8,500 nucleotides of DNA from an uncultured Saprospiraceae bacterium. GTDB taxonomy: Bacteria > Bacteroidota > Bacteroidia > Chitinophagales > Saprospiraceae. The translations under genes and the position numbers were made by a program. The stretch is taken from NCBI GenBank assembly GCA_937127195.1, contig CAKZLT010000217.1:1-8500 (forward strand). Direction: 5' to 3'. Positions 1 through 6,268 of this stretch are shown here, piece by piece. The notes under the pieces are model-generated. The model searched no databases. It was not told where the DNA came from and saw only the letters and a list, made by a program, of their open reading frames with translations. Numbering within the stretch: position 1 is the stretch's first letter; each line of letters begins with the position of its first letter.

Positions 1-1
1 C

Positions 2-85
2 ATTATTATCTATACTTGCGGTTTATTATTTATTACCATAATAAATAATCTCTTCTCTCTTAAAAAAATCAACAACAAGAAATAA
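2..85 (+). CDS. Possible 3' end of an upstream membrane protein (partial)
   Basis: This frame is open from the left edge to a TAA at 83-85. It reads as about 17 mostly hydrophobic residues followed by a polar, lysine-rich tail (ending SLKKINNKK). That is how many integral membrane proteins end. If real, it lies 53 bases upstream of the first reductase and could belong to the same transcript. Against it, a 27-codon open frame is not rare by chance, and a perfect AT-only inverted repeat lies inside it. No family can be named from so short a piece. Confidence 0.3.
   Translation: MIIYTCGLLFITIINNLFSLKKINNKK
25..49. repeat. Perfect 11-bp inverted repeat with 3-base loop
   Basis: Arms 25-35 and 39-49 are exact reverse complements separated by CCA. 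The arms consist only of A and T, and no T-run follows, so it is a poor intrinsic terminator on the plus strand. It could be an operator or a weak hairpin near the end of the possible upstream gene. Chance is a realistic explanation in DNA this AT-rich. Confidence 0.4.
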
Positions 86-93
86 CGTCACCG

Positions 94-128
94 CTTTTAA
101 GTACTTTTACAGTGTATTTTTGAAAAAA
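94..128 (+). promoter_or_regulatory. Duplicated 35-base leader, copy 1, with TATTTTTG promoter-like element
   Basis: This block aligns without gaps to 1420-1454 and 2741-2775, each just upstream of a tandem reductase. It contains TATTTTTG at 115-122, which fits the Bacteroidota -7 consensus TAnnTTTG, and then an A-run leading to the ATG at 139. No convincing TTTG -33 element lies at the usual distance. If the element works as a promoter, the untranslated leader would be only about ten bases. The block may be preserved by recent duplication rather than by function. Confidence 0.4.
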
Positions 129-138
129 AAATTAGCAA

Positions 139-1392
139 ATGATACAAACAGACGTTTGTGTGTTGGGAGCTGGGCCAGGTGGCGTTGCGGCTTCTTTACA
201 ATTAGCCAAATTAGGAATACCGAATATAGTGGTAGATAAGGCTGTTTTTCCGCGAGATAAAATCTGTGGAGATGCTGTAAGCGGAAAGGTAGTTTGGCTT
301 TTTAATCAAATTGAACCTGCTATTTTTAAGGATTTTACAACGAGAAATGATTTGAAAGCGAATTTTTGGGGTGTTAAATTTATCTACCCTAATAAGACAG
401 AAATGCAGGTTGATTATCATGATGAAGGTACAACTGTTGAGGAATTACCCTTTTTGAAACCAAGTGGTTTTATATCTAAAAGAGAAAATTTTGATAATTT
501 TTTAGTGAACTTCCTTAAGAAAGAACCCTTAATTGACTTAAAAGAAAATACACCAATTACGAATATTGAGCGAATTTCTGATGGTTTTATCCTTTCTACG
601 CCCGACAATTTGACTCAAATAAAAGCTAAGTTGGTTATCGCCGCTGATGGAGCACAGTCCAAATTTGCTAGACAAATCGGTCATATCAAAAAGGAGGCTC
701 GACATTATTCTGGAGCGATTCGGGCGTACTATAAAAACGTCAAAGGTTTTGATGATTTCAATCATATTGAGTTACATTACCTAAAAGAGTTTTTACCTGG
801 GTATTTGTGGGTTTTTCCGTTGCCTAATGGCGAAGCTAATGTCGGGGCAGGAATTAGAACGGATTTAATTAAAAAAAATAATACGAATCTTAAAAAAGAT
901 ATGTTGCATATCTTGAAAGAGCATCCGCGCTTCAAAGAACGCTTTAAAGATGCTGAATTGGTAGGAAATATTCGTGGATTTGGGTTGCCTTTAGGCTCAA
1001 AAAAACGAAAAATATCTGGCAATAATTATATGTTGATTGGGGATGCAGCTTCCTTGATAGACCCGTTGTCGGGTGAAGGAATTGGCAATGCTGCCATTAG
1101 TGGTCGATTTGCAGCCTTGCAAGCCGCGAAAGCTATTCAAGAAAATGATTTTTCAGAGGCATTTCTGGGAGAATATGACAAAGCGGTTTATGATAAACTT
1201 TGGAAAGAACTCAAAATTAGTTCACAGTTACAAAATGCTTTTCAATATGGGAAAGTAATTACTTTCTTCGCAAAACGATTGAGTAAAAACAAGCAATTTT
1301 TAGAAATTCTTTCTGCGATGTTCAAAGATGTAGATTTAAGAAAAAAATTACGTAATCCGTTTTTCTACTTCAAGTTACTATTTAATCGTTAG
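139..1392 (+). CDS. Geranylgeranyl reductase family FAD-dependent oxidoreductase (tandem copy 1)
   Basis: This 417-residue protein belongs to the GGR branch of the p-hydroxybenzoate hydroxylase-like flavoproteins, which reduce isolated double bonds in prenyl chains of lipids, quinones or chlorophyll. The sequence shows the N-terminal FAD-binding GAGPGG (residues 10-15), the CGD motif (43-45; this Cys is conserved in archaeal GGRs), ADG with SKFAR (169-178), the substrate-side GYLWVFP (221-227) followed by NVGAG (234-238), and the second FAD motif GDAASLIDPLSGEG (301-314). All family fingerprints are intact, so it is the most canonical of the four paralogues. The C-terminus is basic and aromatic (FFYFKLLF), which may help it sit on the membrane; no transmembrane helix or signal peptide is seen. 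The start at 139 follows the conserved paralogue N-terminus; the frame upstream does not continue the alignment. The stop is 71 bases before the next copy. Substrate and reductant are unknown. Confidence 0.9.
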   Translation: MIQTDVCVLGAGPGGVAASLQLAKLGIPNIVVDKAVFPRDKICGDAVSGKVVWLFNQIEPAIFKDFTTRNDLKANFWGVKFIYPNKTEMQVDYHDEGTTVEELPFLKPSGFISKRENFDNFLVNFLKKEPLIDLKENTPITNIERISDGFILSTPDNLTQIKAKLVIAADGAQSKFARQIGHIKKEARHYSGAIRAYYKNVKGFDDFNHIELHYLKEFLPGYLWVFPLPNGEANVGAGIRTDLIKKNNTNLKKDMLHILKEHPRFKERFKDAELVGNIRGFGLPLGSKKRKISGNNYMLIGDAASLIDPLSGEGIGNAAISGRFAALQAAKAIQENDFSEAFLGEYDKAVYDKLWKELKISSQLQNAFQYGKVITFFAKRLSKNKQFLEILSAMFKDVDLRKKLRNPFFYFKLLFNR

Positions 1393-1419
1393 TTACTTAA
1401 TCTGATTAGCCTTAAAAAG

Positions 1420-1454
1420 CTTTTGAGTACTTTTGTAGTGTATTTTTGAAAAAA
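1420..1454 (+). promoter_or_regulatory. Duplicated 35-base leader, copy 2, with TATTTTTG element
   Basis: It aligns without gaps to 94-128 and 2741-2775. TATTTTTG lies at 1441-1448, with TTTTG at 1421-1425 about 15 bases upstream, which is shorter than the usual Bacteroidota -33/-7 spacing. Similarity to copy 3 begins further upstream, at GCCTTAAAA (1409), supporting a more recent split of copies 2 and 3. It may allow transcription of copy 2 independently of copy 1, or simply be a remnant of duplication. Confidence 0.4.
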
Positions 1455-1463
1455 CAAGATAAA

Positions 1464-2708
1464 ATGATACAAACAGACGTTTGTGTGTTGGGAGCTGGGC
1501 CAGGCGGTGTTGCGGCTTCGTTACAGTTAGCCAAACTAGGAATATCGAGTATAGTGGTGGATAAGGCTGTTTTTCCACGAGATAAAATTTGTGGAGACTC
1601 CATAAGTGGAAAAGTTCCTTATGTCTTTAATCGAATTGATAAAGAAATTTTTAAGGATTTTATTTCGAGAGAGGATTTAAAATATAACTCTTGGGGAGTA
1701 GAATTTATTTACCCTGACCGAAAAATACAAATTGATTATAAACCAGGTATTACAAAAGCAGAATTAGAGCTTGAAAAGCCAGTAGGTTTTCTTTCTAAAA
1801 GGATGGATTTTGATAACTATTTAGTGGATTATATCAAAAAAGAGCCTTTGGTTGACCTGAGAGAAGGGGTTCAAATTACGGCTTTTGAAAGAAATGAAAC
1901 TGGATATATACTTTATTCTAAAGATAAAAGTACTCAAATTCAAGCCAAATTAGTTATTGTAGCCGATGGTGCACAATCCAAATTTGCCCGTCAAATAGGT
2001 AAAGTAGAAATAGACCCCAAACATTATGCTGGGTCGGTTCGAGCGTATTATAAAAATGTAAAAGGAGGCGATTATTTGAACCGAATCGAATTACATTTTT
2101 TAAAAAAATTAGAACCTGGTTATTTTTGGATTTTTCGACTCCCGAATGGCGAGGCTAATGTCGGAATCGGTATGAGAACGGACTTGCTGAAAGAGAGAAA
2201 AGTCAACCTCAGAAAGGAAATGATTCGTATTTTGAAAGAAGAAGAACCATTCAAGGAGCGATTCAAAAATGCTGAATTAATTGGAGAACTTCAAGGTTTT
2301 GGTTTGCCATTAGGATCTAAAAAACGCGTTATTTCGGGCGACCATTTTATGTTGATTGGAGATGCAGCCTCTTTGATTGATCCTTTGACAGGAGAAGGTA
2401 TCGGCAATGCAACGGTTAGTGGTCGATTTGCAGCACTTCATGCAGCAGAAGCACTCAAAGCTAATGATTTTTCAGCCAAATTTTTATCAAAATACGATAA
2501 AATGGTTTATGATAAATTATGGAAAGAATTGCGAGTAAGTACTTTTTTACAAAATGCTTATAAGTACAAATGGCTTTCGAGTACACTCAAACGATTAGCA
2601 AACAACAGGCAATTTATTGAAATATTATCGGCTATTTTCTCGGATGTAGATTTAAAAAAGAAATTGTTTAGCCCAGTATTTTACTATAAATTGATATTTA
2701 ATCGTTAG
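1464..2708 (+). CDS. Geranylgeranyl reductase family FAD-dependent oxidoreductase (tandem copy 2)
   Basis: This 414-residue GGR-family flavoprotein is collinear with copy 1. It has GAGPGG (10-15), CGD (43-45), DFDNYL (115-120), ADGAQSKFAR (167-176) and GDAASLIDPLTGEG (299-312). The substrate-side motif reads GYFWIFR (219-225): the proline seen in copies 1 and 3 is replaced by arginine, while the following NVGIG is kept. That may change prenyl-chain binding. I chose the ATG at 1464 because it matches the start of copy 1 exactly; an in-frame TTG at 1446 would add six residues (MKKQDK) but falls inside the duplicated leader. The paralogue closest to it is copy 3, with which it shares long identical DNA tracts. 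It likely acts at the membrane on a polyprenyl substrate; this is inferred from the family and from the linked UbiA gene. Confidence 0.9.
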   Translation: MIQTDVCVLGAGPGGVAASLQLAKLGISSIVVDKAVFPRDKICGDSISGKVPYVFNRIDKEIFKDFISREDLKYNSWGVEFIYPDRKIQIDYKPGITKAELELEKPVGFLSKRMDFDNYLVDYIKKEPLVDLREGVQITAFERNETGYILYSKDKSTQIQAKLVIVADGAQSKFARQIGKVEIDPKHYAGSVRAYYKNVKGGDYLNRIELHFLKKLEPGYFWIFRLPNGEANVGIGMRTDLLKERKVNLRKEMIRILKEEEPFKERFKNAELIGELQGFGLPLGSKKRVISGDHFMLIGDAASLIDPLTGEGIGNATVSGRFAALHAAEALKANDFSAKFLSKYDKMVYDKLWKELRVSTFLQNAYKYKWLSSTLKRLANNRQFIEILSAIFSDVDLKKKLFSPVFYYKLIFNR

Positions 2709-2740
2709 AGTTTTAATATATTTTATCGTGCCTTAAAAGG

Positions 2741-2775
2741 CTTTTGGCTGCTTTTTTAGTGTTTTTATGAAAAAA
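2741..2775 (+). promoter_or_regulatory. Duplicated 35-base leader, copy 3, degenerate
   Basis: It aligns without gaps to the leaders at 94-128 and 1420-1454, but the TATTTTTG of the other two has become TTTTTATG. The change weakens the promoter-like element and creates a new ATG at 2767 in frame with the downstream gene. Copy 3 may therefore depend on read-through from upstream. Confidence 0.4.
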
Positions 2776-2781
2776 AGAAAA

Positions 2782-4029
2782 ATGATACAAACAAACATTT
2801 GTGTGTTGGGGGCTGGCCCAGGTGGTGTTGCTGCTTCTTTGCAGTTAGCCAAATTAGGCATTTCAAGTGTAGTCGTCGATAAAGCTATTTTTCCGCGAGA
2901 TAAGATTTGTGGCGATGCTTTGAGTGGAAAAGTACCTTATGTTTTTAACCGAATCGATAAAGAAATCTTTAAGAATTTTACTTCGAGAGAAGATATAAAA
3001 TATAATTGTTGGGGAATAGAATTTATTTATTCTGACCGAAAAATACAATTGGATTACAAGCCTGGGGTTAAAGAGGAGAATTTAGTTTTTGAAGAGCCTA
3101 TTGGCTTCATTTCCAAAAGAAGAGATTTTGATAATTATCTAGTGGATTATATCAAAAAAGAGCCTTTAATTGACCTAAAGGAAGGTATTCAAATTACAGC
3201 TTTTGAAAAAAATGAAACGGGATATATCCTTTCTTCTTCTGATAAAAGTACTCAAATTCAAGCCAAATTAGTGATCGTGGCGGATGGAGCGCAATCAAAA
3301 TTTGCTCGACAGATAGGAAAAATCGAAAAAGATTCTAAGCATTATGGAGGGTCAGTTCGGGCGTATTATAAGAATGTGTCAGGAGGTGATTATTTTAATC
3401 GAATTGAATTGCATTTTTTGGATAATTTAGAGCCTGGCTATCTTTGGGTTTTTCCTTCTACGAATAATCAGACGAATGTGGGAATCTTTATGAGAACGGA
3501 TTTGCTAAAAGAAAGAAAAATTAATCTCAAAAAAGAGATGATTCGTATTTTGAAAGAAGAAGAACCATTCAAGGAGCGATTCAAAAATGCGGAGTTAATT
3601 GGAAACATTGAGGGGTTCGGTTTGCCACTCGGTTCTAAAAAACGCGTTATTTCGGGCGACCATTTTATGTTGATTGGAGATGCAGCTTCTTTAATTGACC
3701 CTTTGACAGGAGAAGGCATCGGAAATGCGGCTGTAAGTGGTCGAATTGCGGCACTGCACGCAGCAGAAGCACTCAAAGCCAATAATTTTTCCGCCAAATT
3801 TTTATCGAAATACGACAAAATGATTTATGATAAATTATGGCGTGAATTGAAAGTGAGTGCTTTTTTACAAAATTCCTATAAACATAAATGGCTTTCTAAT
3901 TTGCTCAAAGGCTTAGGTAATAATAAACAATTTGTAAGTGTTTTATTATCTATTTTTTCGGATGTAGATTTAAAAAAGAAGTTATTAAGTCCTGTCTTTT
4001 ATTATAAATTAATCTTTAATAAAGAATGA
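2782..4029 (+). CDS. Geranylgeranyl reductase family FAD-dependent oxidoreductase (tandem copy 3)
   Basis: This 415-residue GGR-family flavoprotein is most similar to copy 2. Its cofactor motifs are intact: GAGPGG (10-15), CGD (43-45), ADGAQSKFAR (167-176) and GDAASLIDPLTGEG. GYLWVFP is kept (219-225), but the next stretch is STNNQTNVGIF where copies 1 and 2 have LPNGEANVG(A/I)G. The second glycine of the VGxG motif is thus phenylalanine, a change next to the expected substrate and flavin pocket. The ATG at 2782 matches the starts of copies 1 and 2; an in-frame ATG at 2767 would add five residues (MKKRK) and is a real alternative. The stop codon overlaps the start of the UbiA gene (ATGA, 4026-4029), so the two are probably translationally coupled and work in one pathway. 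Confidence 0.88.
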   Translation: MIQTNICVLGAGPGGVAASLQLAKLGISSVVVDKAIFPRDKICGDALSGKVPYVFNRIDKEIFKNFTSREDIKYNCWGIEFIYSDRKIQLDYKPGVKEENLVFEEPIGFISKRRDFDNYLVDYIKKEPLIDLKEGIQITAFEKNETGYILSSSDKSTQIQAKLVIVADGAQSKFARQIGKIEKDSKHYGGSVRAYYKNVSGGDYFNRIELHFLDNLEPGYLWVFPSTNNQTNVGIFMRTDLLKERKINLKKEMIRILKEEEPFKERFKNAELIGNIEGFGLPLGSKKRVISGDHFMLIGDAASLIDPLTGEGIGNAAVSGRIAALHAAEALKANNFSAKFLSKYDKMIYDKLWRELKVSAFLQNSYKHKWLSNLLKGLGNNKQFVSVLLSIFSDVDLKKKLLSPVFYYKLIFNKE

Positions 4030-4970
4030 TTACCCTGAAAAAATGGTTTCAATTTCTCCGACTAGCCAATATATTGATTATGGTAATGACCTTTTACCTT
4101 ATCAGAATATTGGTGTTAGTTCCTTATGCAGAATTTTCGGAAATAGACCTTGTTTTTAGTGATTTTCATTTTACTATTTTAATAATAGTAACCGCCTTAA
4201 CGGCTTCTGCGGGTAATATCATCAATGATATTTATGATTTAAAAATAGACCAAATCAATAAACCCAATAAGATTTTTATCAATCAAATCATCACTGAAAG
4301 GAATGCTTTTAGGTTATATATATTACTGAATATTGTGTCAATGGCATTGATATTTTGGGTGTATAGTCAGATAGATTGGTTTTTGATTTGGATGTACCCG
4401 TTTGGTTTTTTCTTGACTTGGAGTATGCTTTGGTTATATTCTTATAGGTATAAAAAATCAGTACTTCGAGGCAATATCATTGTTGGTATTTTCGTCTCAT
4501 TCGTGCCATGGAGCGTTTGCTACCCAGAGTTAGTAAATGCCTTAATTGGTAAAAACCCTTACGAATCAACCTTCGTTTTTACAGGGATTTTATATATTCT
4601 ATTTGCCTTCGTTTCTACCATTTTTCGCGAAATTATCAAAGACATAGAGGACAAAGATGGTGATGCTCAATTTGGAGGCAAAACCCTTCCGATTGTTTAT
4701 GGCGTAAAAAAAGCTAAGCGAATAGGTCAACTTTTTGGACTCCTATTGGTTGCTATGGTCGTGTTTTCGGTTATATTACTGATTCAGAGCAACTTTATTT
4801 GGAGCGCAATTTATGGAGTTATTGTGATAATTATTCCCATATTATATATCATCTTCCGATTAGAAAAAGAAAATCAAAAATCAGGTTTTCATCAGCTCAG
4901 TCAATGGTCAAAATTAGTAATGCTAGCAGGATTAATTTTTCTAGTGGTCTTATATTTTGAGCATTATTAA
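4026..4970 (+). CDS. UbiA-superfamily membrane prenyltransferase
   Basis: This 314-residue integral membrane protein has roughly eight to nine hydrophobic segments, typical in length and layout for UbiA enzymes. These transfer a polyprenyl diphosphate to an acceptor such as a quinone precursor, heme, chlorophyllide or geranylgeranylglycerol phosphate. Both aspartate-rich Mg2+/diphosphate-binding motifs are present: NDIYDLKIDQINKPNK (residues 67-82) and DIEDKDGD (206-213), preceded by REIIK. The NDxxDxxxDxxNxPxK form fits the branch that automated annotation often names geranylgeranylglycerol-phosphate geranylgeranyltransferase in Bacteroidota; the acceptor cannot be decided here, and a MenA-like quinone role is not excluded. 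The start overlaps the third reductase by four bases, and the fourth reductase-like gene begins 44 bases after the stop. The context suggests that the prenyl product is a substrate for the neighbouring reductases. Confidence 0.92.
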   Translation: MITLKKWFQFLRLANILIMVMTFYLIRILVLVPYAEFSEIDLVFSDFHFTILIIVTALTASAGNIINDIYDLKIDQINKPNKIFINQIITERNAFRLYILLNIVSMALIFWVYSQIDWFLIWMYPFGFFLTWSMLWLYSYRYKKSVLRGNIIVGIFVSFVPWSVCYPELVNALIGKNPYESTFVFTGILYILFAFVSTIFREIIKDIEDKDGDAQFGGKTLPIVYGVKKAKRIGQLFGLLLVAMVVFSVILLIQSNFIWSAIYGVIVIIIPILYIIFRLEKENQKSGFHQLSQWSKLVMLAGLIFLVVLYFEHY

Positions 4971-5014
4971 AATATAAATTGCCAAAGTCTCCTTATTTTT
5001 TTAAAAAAAATATT

Positions 5015-6193
5015 ATGAAAACAGACGTTTGTATCATAGGTGCAGGCCCAGCAGGAAGTACTGCTTCGTTGTATTTGAGTAAAAATAAAATCAATCACGT
5101 TATTATAGATAAGGCTACTTTTCCTCGCGACATCGTTTGTGGAGAAGGGTTTCGTGGCACTAATGTATTTTGGGCATTGGAGCATTTAAATCCGAATTAT
5201 ATAAAAGAATTACAGGCGACGACGGTTGATAAGATGCACTGGATGAAGTTTTGTAATAATGAAAATAAAGAATTTTTTATCAATTTAGGAGATACGTCAA
5301 GTTTTGGAGGACGAAGAATAGACTTTGATAATTTCTTGGTAAATAAAGTAAAAGAAAGCAATTATGCTAATTTTATGGAAGGTCAAACACCAAAAGATAT
5401 TCAATATAAACCCAGCGAAGGCTATGAATTGATGGTCAACGGTCAAAAGATAGAAGCTAAAATTCTTATTTGTGCAACAGGTGCGACTTCTTACTTACCT
5501 CAAAAATTGGGTATGCCTTCTAAAGACAAACTTGAAAAAGTAATTGGAATGAGAGCACATTATAAAGGTCTAAAAGAAGAAGGAAATGGAGTAGGAGCCG
5601 TTTATTTTTTAGATACTTTAAAAGGTGGCTACCTATGGATTATTCCATTATATGATGGATATTTTAATGTAGGAATGGCGATTAAAGAAAAAGTGCTTAA
5701 GAAAAACAATTGGAATGTTAAACAACTTTTTCAAGATTGTTTGGAGCATCCTAATATCAAAAACCGCTTTACAAATGCGACCTTAGAGGAAAAAGCAAAA
5801 GGAAAATTTTTGCATTTACCTAATTATAAAGTGTCACTTTCAAGTTCGCATTTAATGGTAGCAGGCTCGGCAGGAATGGCGATTGATCCAGCTACTGGAA
5901 ATGGCGTTAGTCATGCGATGGCAACAGGGCGATATGCTGCAAATCATGCGGTTGAGTGCCTTCAAAAGAACGTTTTTTCGGCTAAAGCAATGAAAGAATA
6001 TGATAAGTCTATTCTTAAAAAACTACGAGGTGAACGCTTAGTTGCTAAACTTTATACTTATTTGGTAAGTAAGCCAAGGTTGGTTAATTTTCTGATTCCT
6101 TTGTTGAGTAATAATAAAACAATAAGCAAGTTTTTTAAAAGAAAGGATGTTGCAACTAAAATTTATACAACTTTCACTAGGAAACAATTGTAG
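5015..6193 (+). CDS. Divergent GGR-like flavoprotein with altered cofactor motifs
   Basis: This 392-residue protein is a clear but distant relative of the three upstream reductases. It keeps the dinucleotide-binding GAGPAG (9-14), the cysteine in VCGE (41-44), RIDFDNFL (101-108), GGYLWIIP (204-211) and NVG (218-220). Several family fingerprints are changed: CGD is CGE, the ADG motif is ATG (154-156) and its following arginine is missing, GD of the second FAD motif is GS (284-285), and GEG is GNG (295-297). Loss of the GD aspartate, which normally contacts the FAD ribityl chain, raises the question whether FAD is held in the usual way. The ATG at 5015 matches the paralogue N-termini (MKTDVC); an in-frame TTG at 4979 would add twelve residues without homology. 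It is probably the last gene of the group, because a strong hairpin follows 11 bases after the stop. Confidence 0.85.
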   Translation: MKTDVCIIGAGPAGSTASLYLSKNKINHVIIDKATFPRDIVCGEGFRGTNVFWALEHLNPNYIKELQATTVDKMHWMKFCNNENKEFFINLGDTSSFGGRRIDFDNFLVNKVKESNYANFMEGQTPKDIQYKPSEGYELMVNGQKIEAKILICATGATSYLPQKLGMPSKDKLEKVIGMRAHYKGLKEEGNGVGAVYFLDTLKGGYLWIIPLYDGYFNVGMAIKEKVLKKNNWNVKQLFQDCLEHPNIKNRFTNATLEEKAKGKFLHLPNYKVSLSSSHLMVAGSAGMAIDPATGNGVSHAMATGRYAANHAVECLQKNVFSAKAMKEYDKSILKKLRGERLVAKLYTYLVSKPRLVNFLIPLLSNNKTISKFFKRKDVATKIYTTFTRKQL

Positions 6194-6203
6194 TTTTTTA
6201 TAA

Positions 6204-6254
6204 AAAAATAAGCTACTCACTGCGACAAAAAGCTATAGTGAGTAGCTTATTTTT
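6204..6254. terminator. Bidirectional intrinsic terminator
   Basis: Arms 6204-6221 and 6237-6254 are perfect 18-base reverse complements around a 15-base loop. The arms have a GC-containing core (AGCTACTCACT) and outer A/T runs that supply a U-tract in either direction. It sits 11 bases after the stop of the divergent GGR-like gene and 15 bases from the stop of the convergent minus-strand gene. It therefore most likely ends both transcripts. Confidence 0.9.
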
Positions 6255-6268
6255 ATTTATTGACGGCT

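Noticed and set aside
1409..1427. AAAAAGCTTTT-type palindromes before copies 2 and 3 as terminators
   Set aside because: The arms leave almost no loop, contain one or two G-C pairs and are not followed by a clear T-run, so termination between the tandem genes is unlikely.
1446..1463. TTG at 1446 as the start of the second reductase
   Set aside because: It lies inside the duplicated leader, where copy 1 cannot be translated in the same register. The ATG at 1464 matches the start of copy 1 exactly.
3468..3818. 116-codon minus-strand open frame
   Set aside because: It lies wholly inside the third reductase gene. The equivalent antisense strand of the other copies also yields open stretches, which fits a codon-usage shadow rather than a gene.
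94..4029. The three similar blocks as a CRISPR-like or mobile repeat array
   Set aside because: The repeats are whole paralogous genes with their leaders at offsets of about 1.32 kb. There are no short spacers, transposase genes or terminal repeats, so tandem gene duplication explains them.
4979..5014. TTG at 4979 as the start of the fourth GGR-like gene
   Set aside because: The twelve extra residues have no counterpart in the paralogues, and the ATG at 5015 starts directly at the conserved FAD-binding strand.
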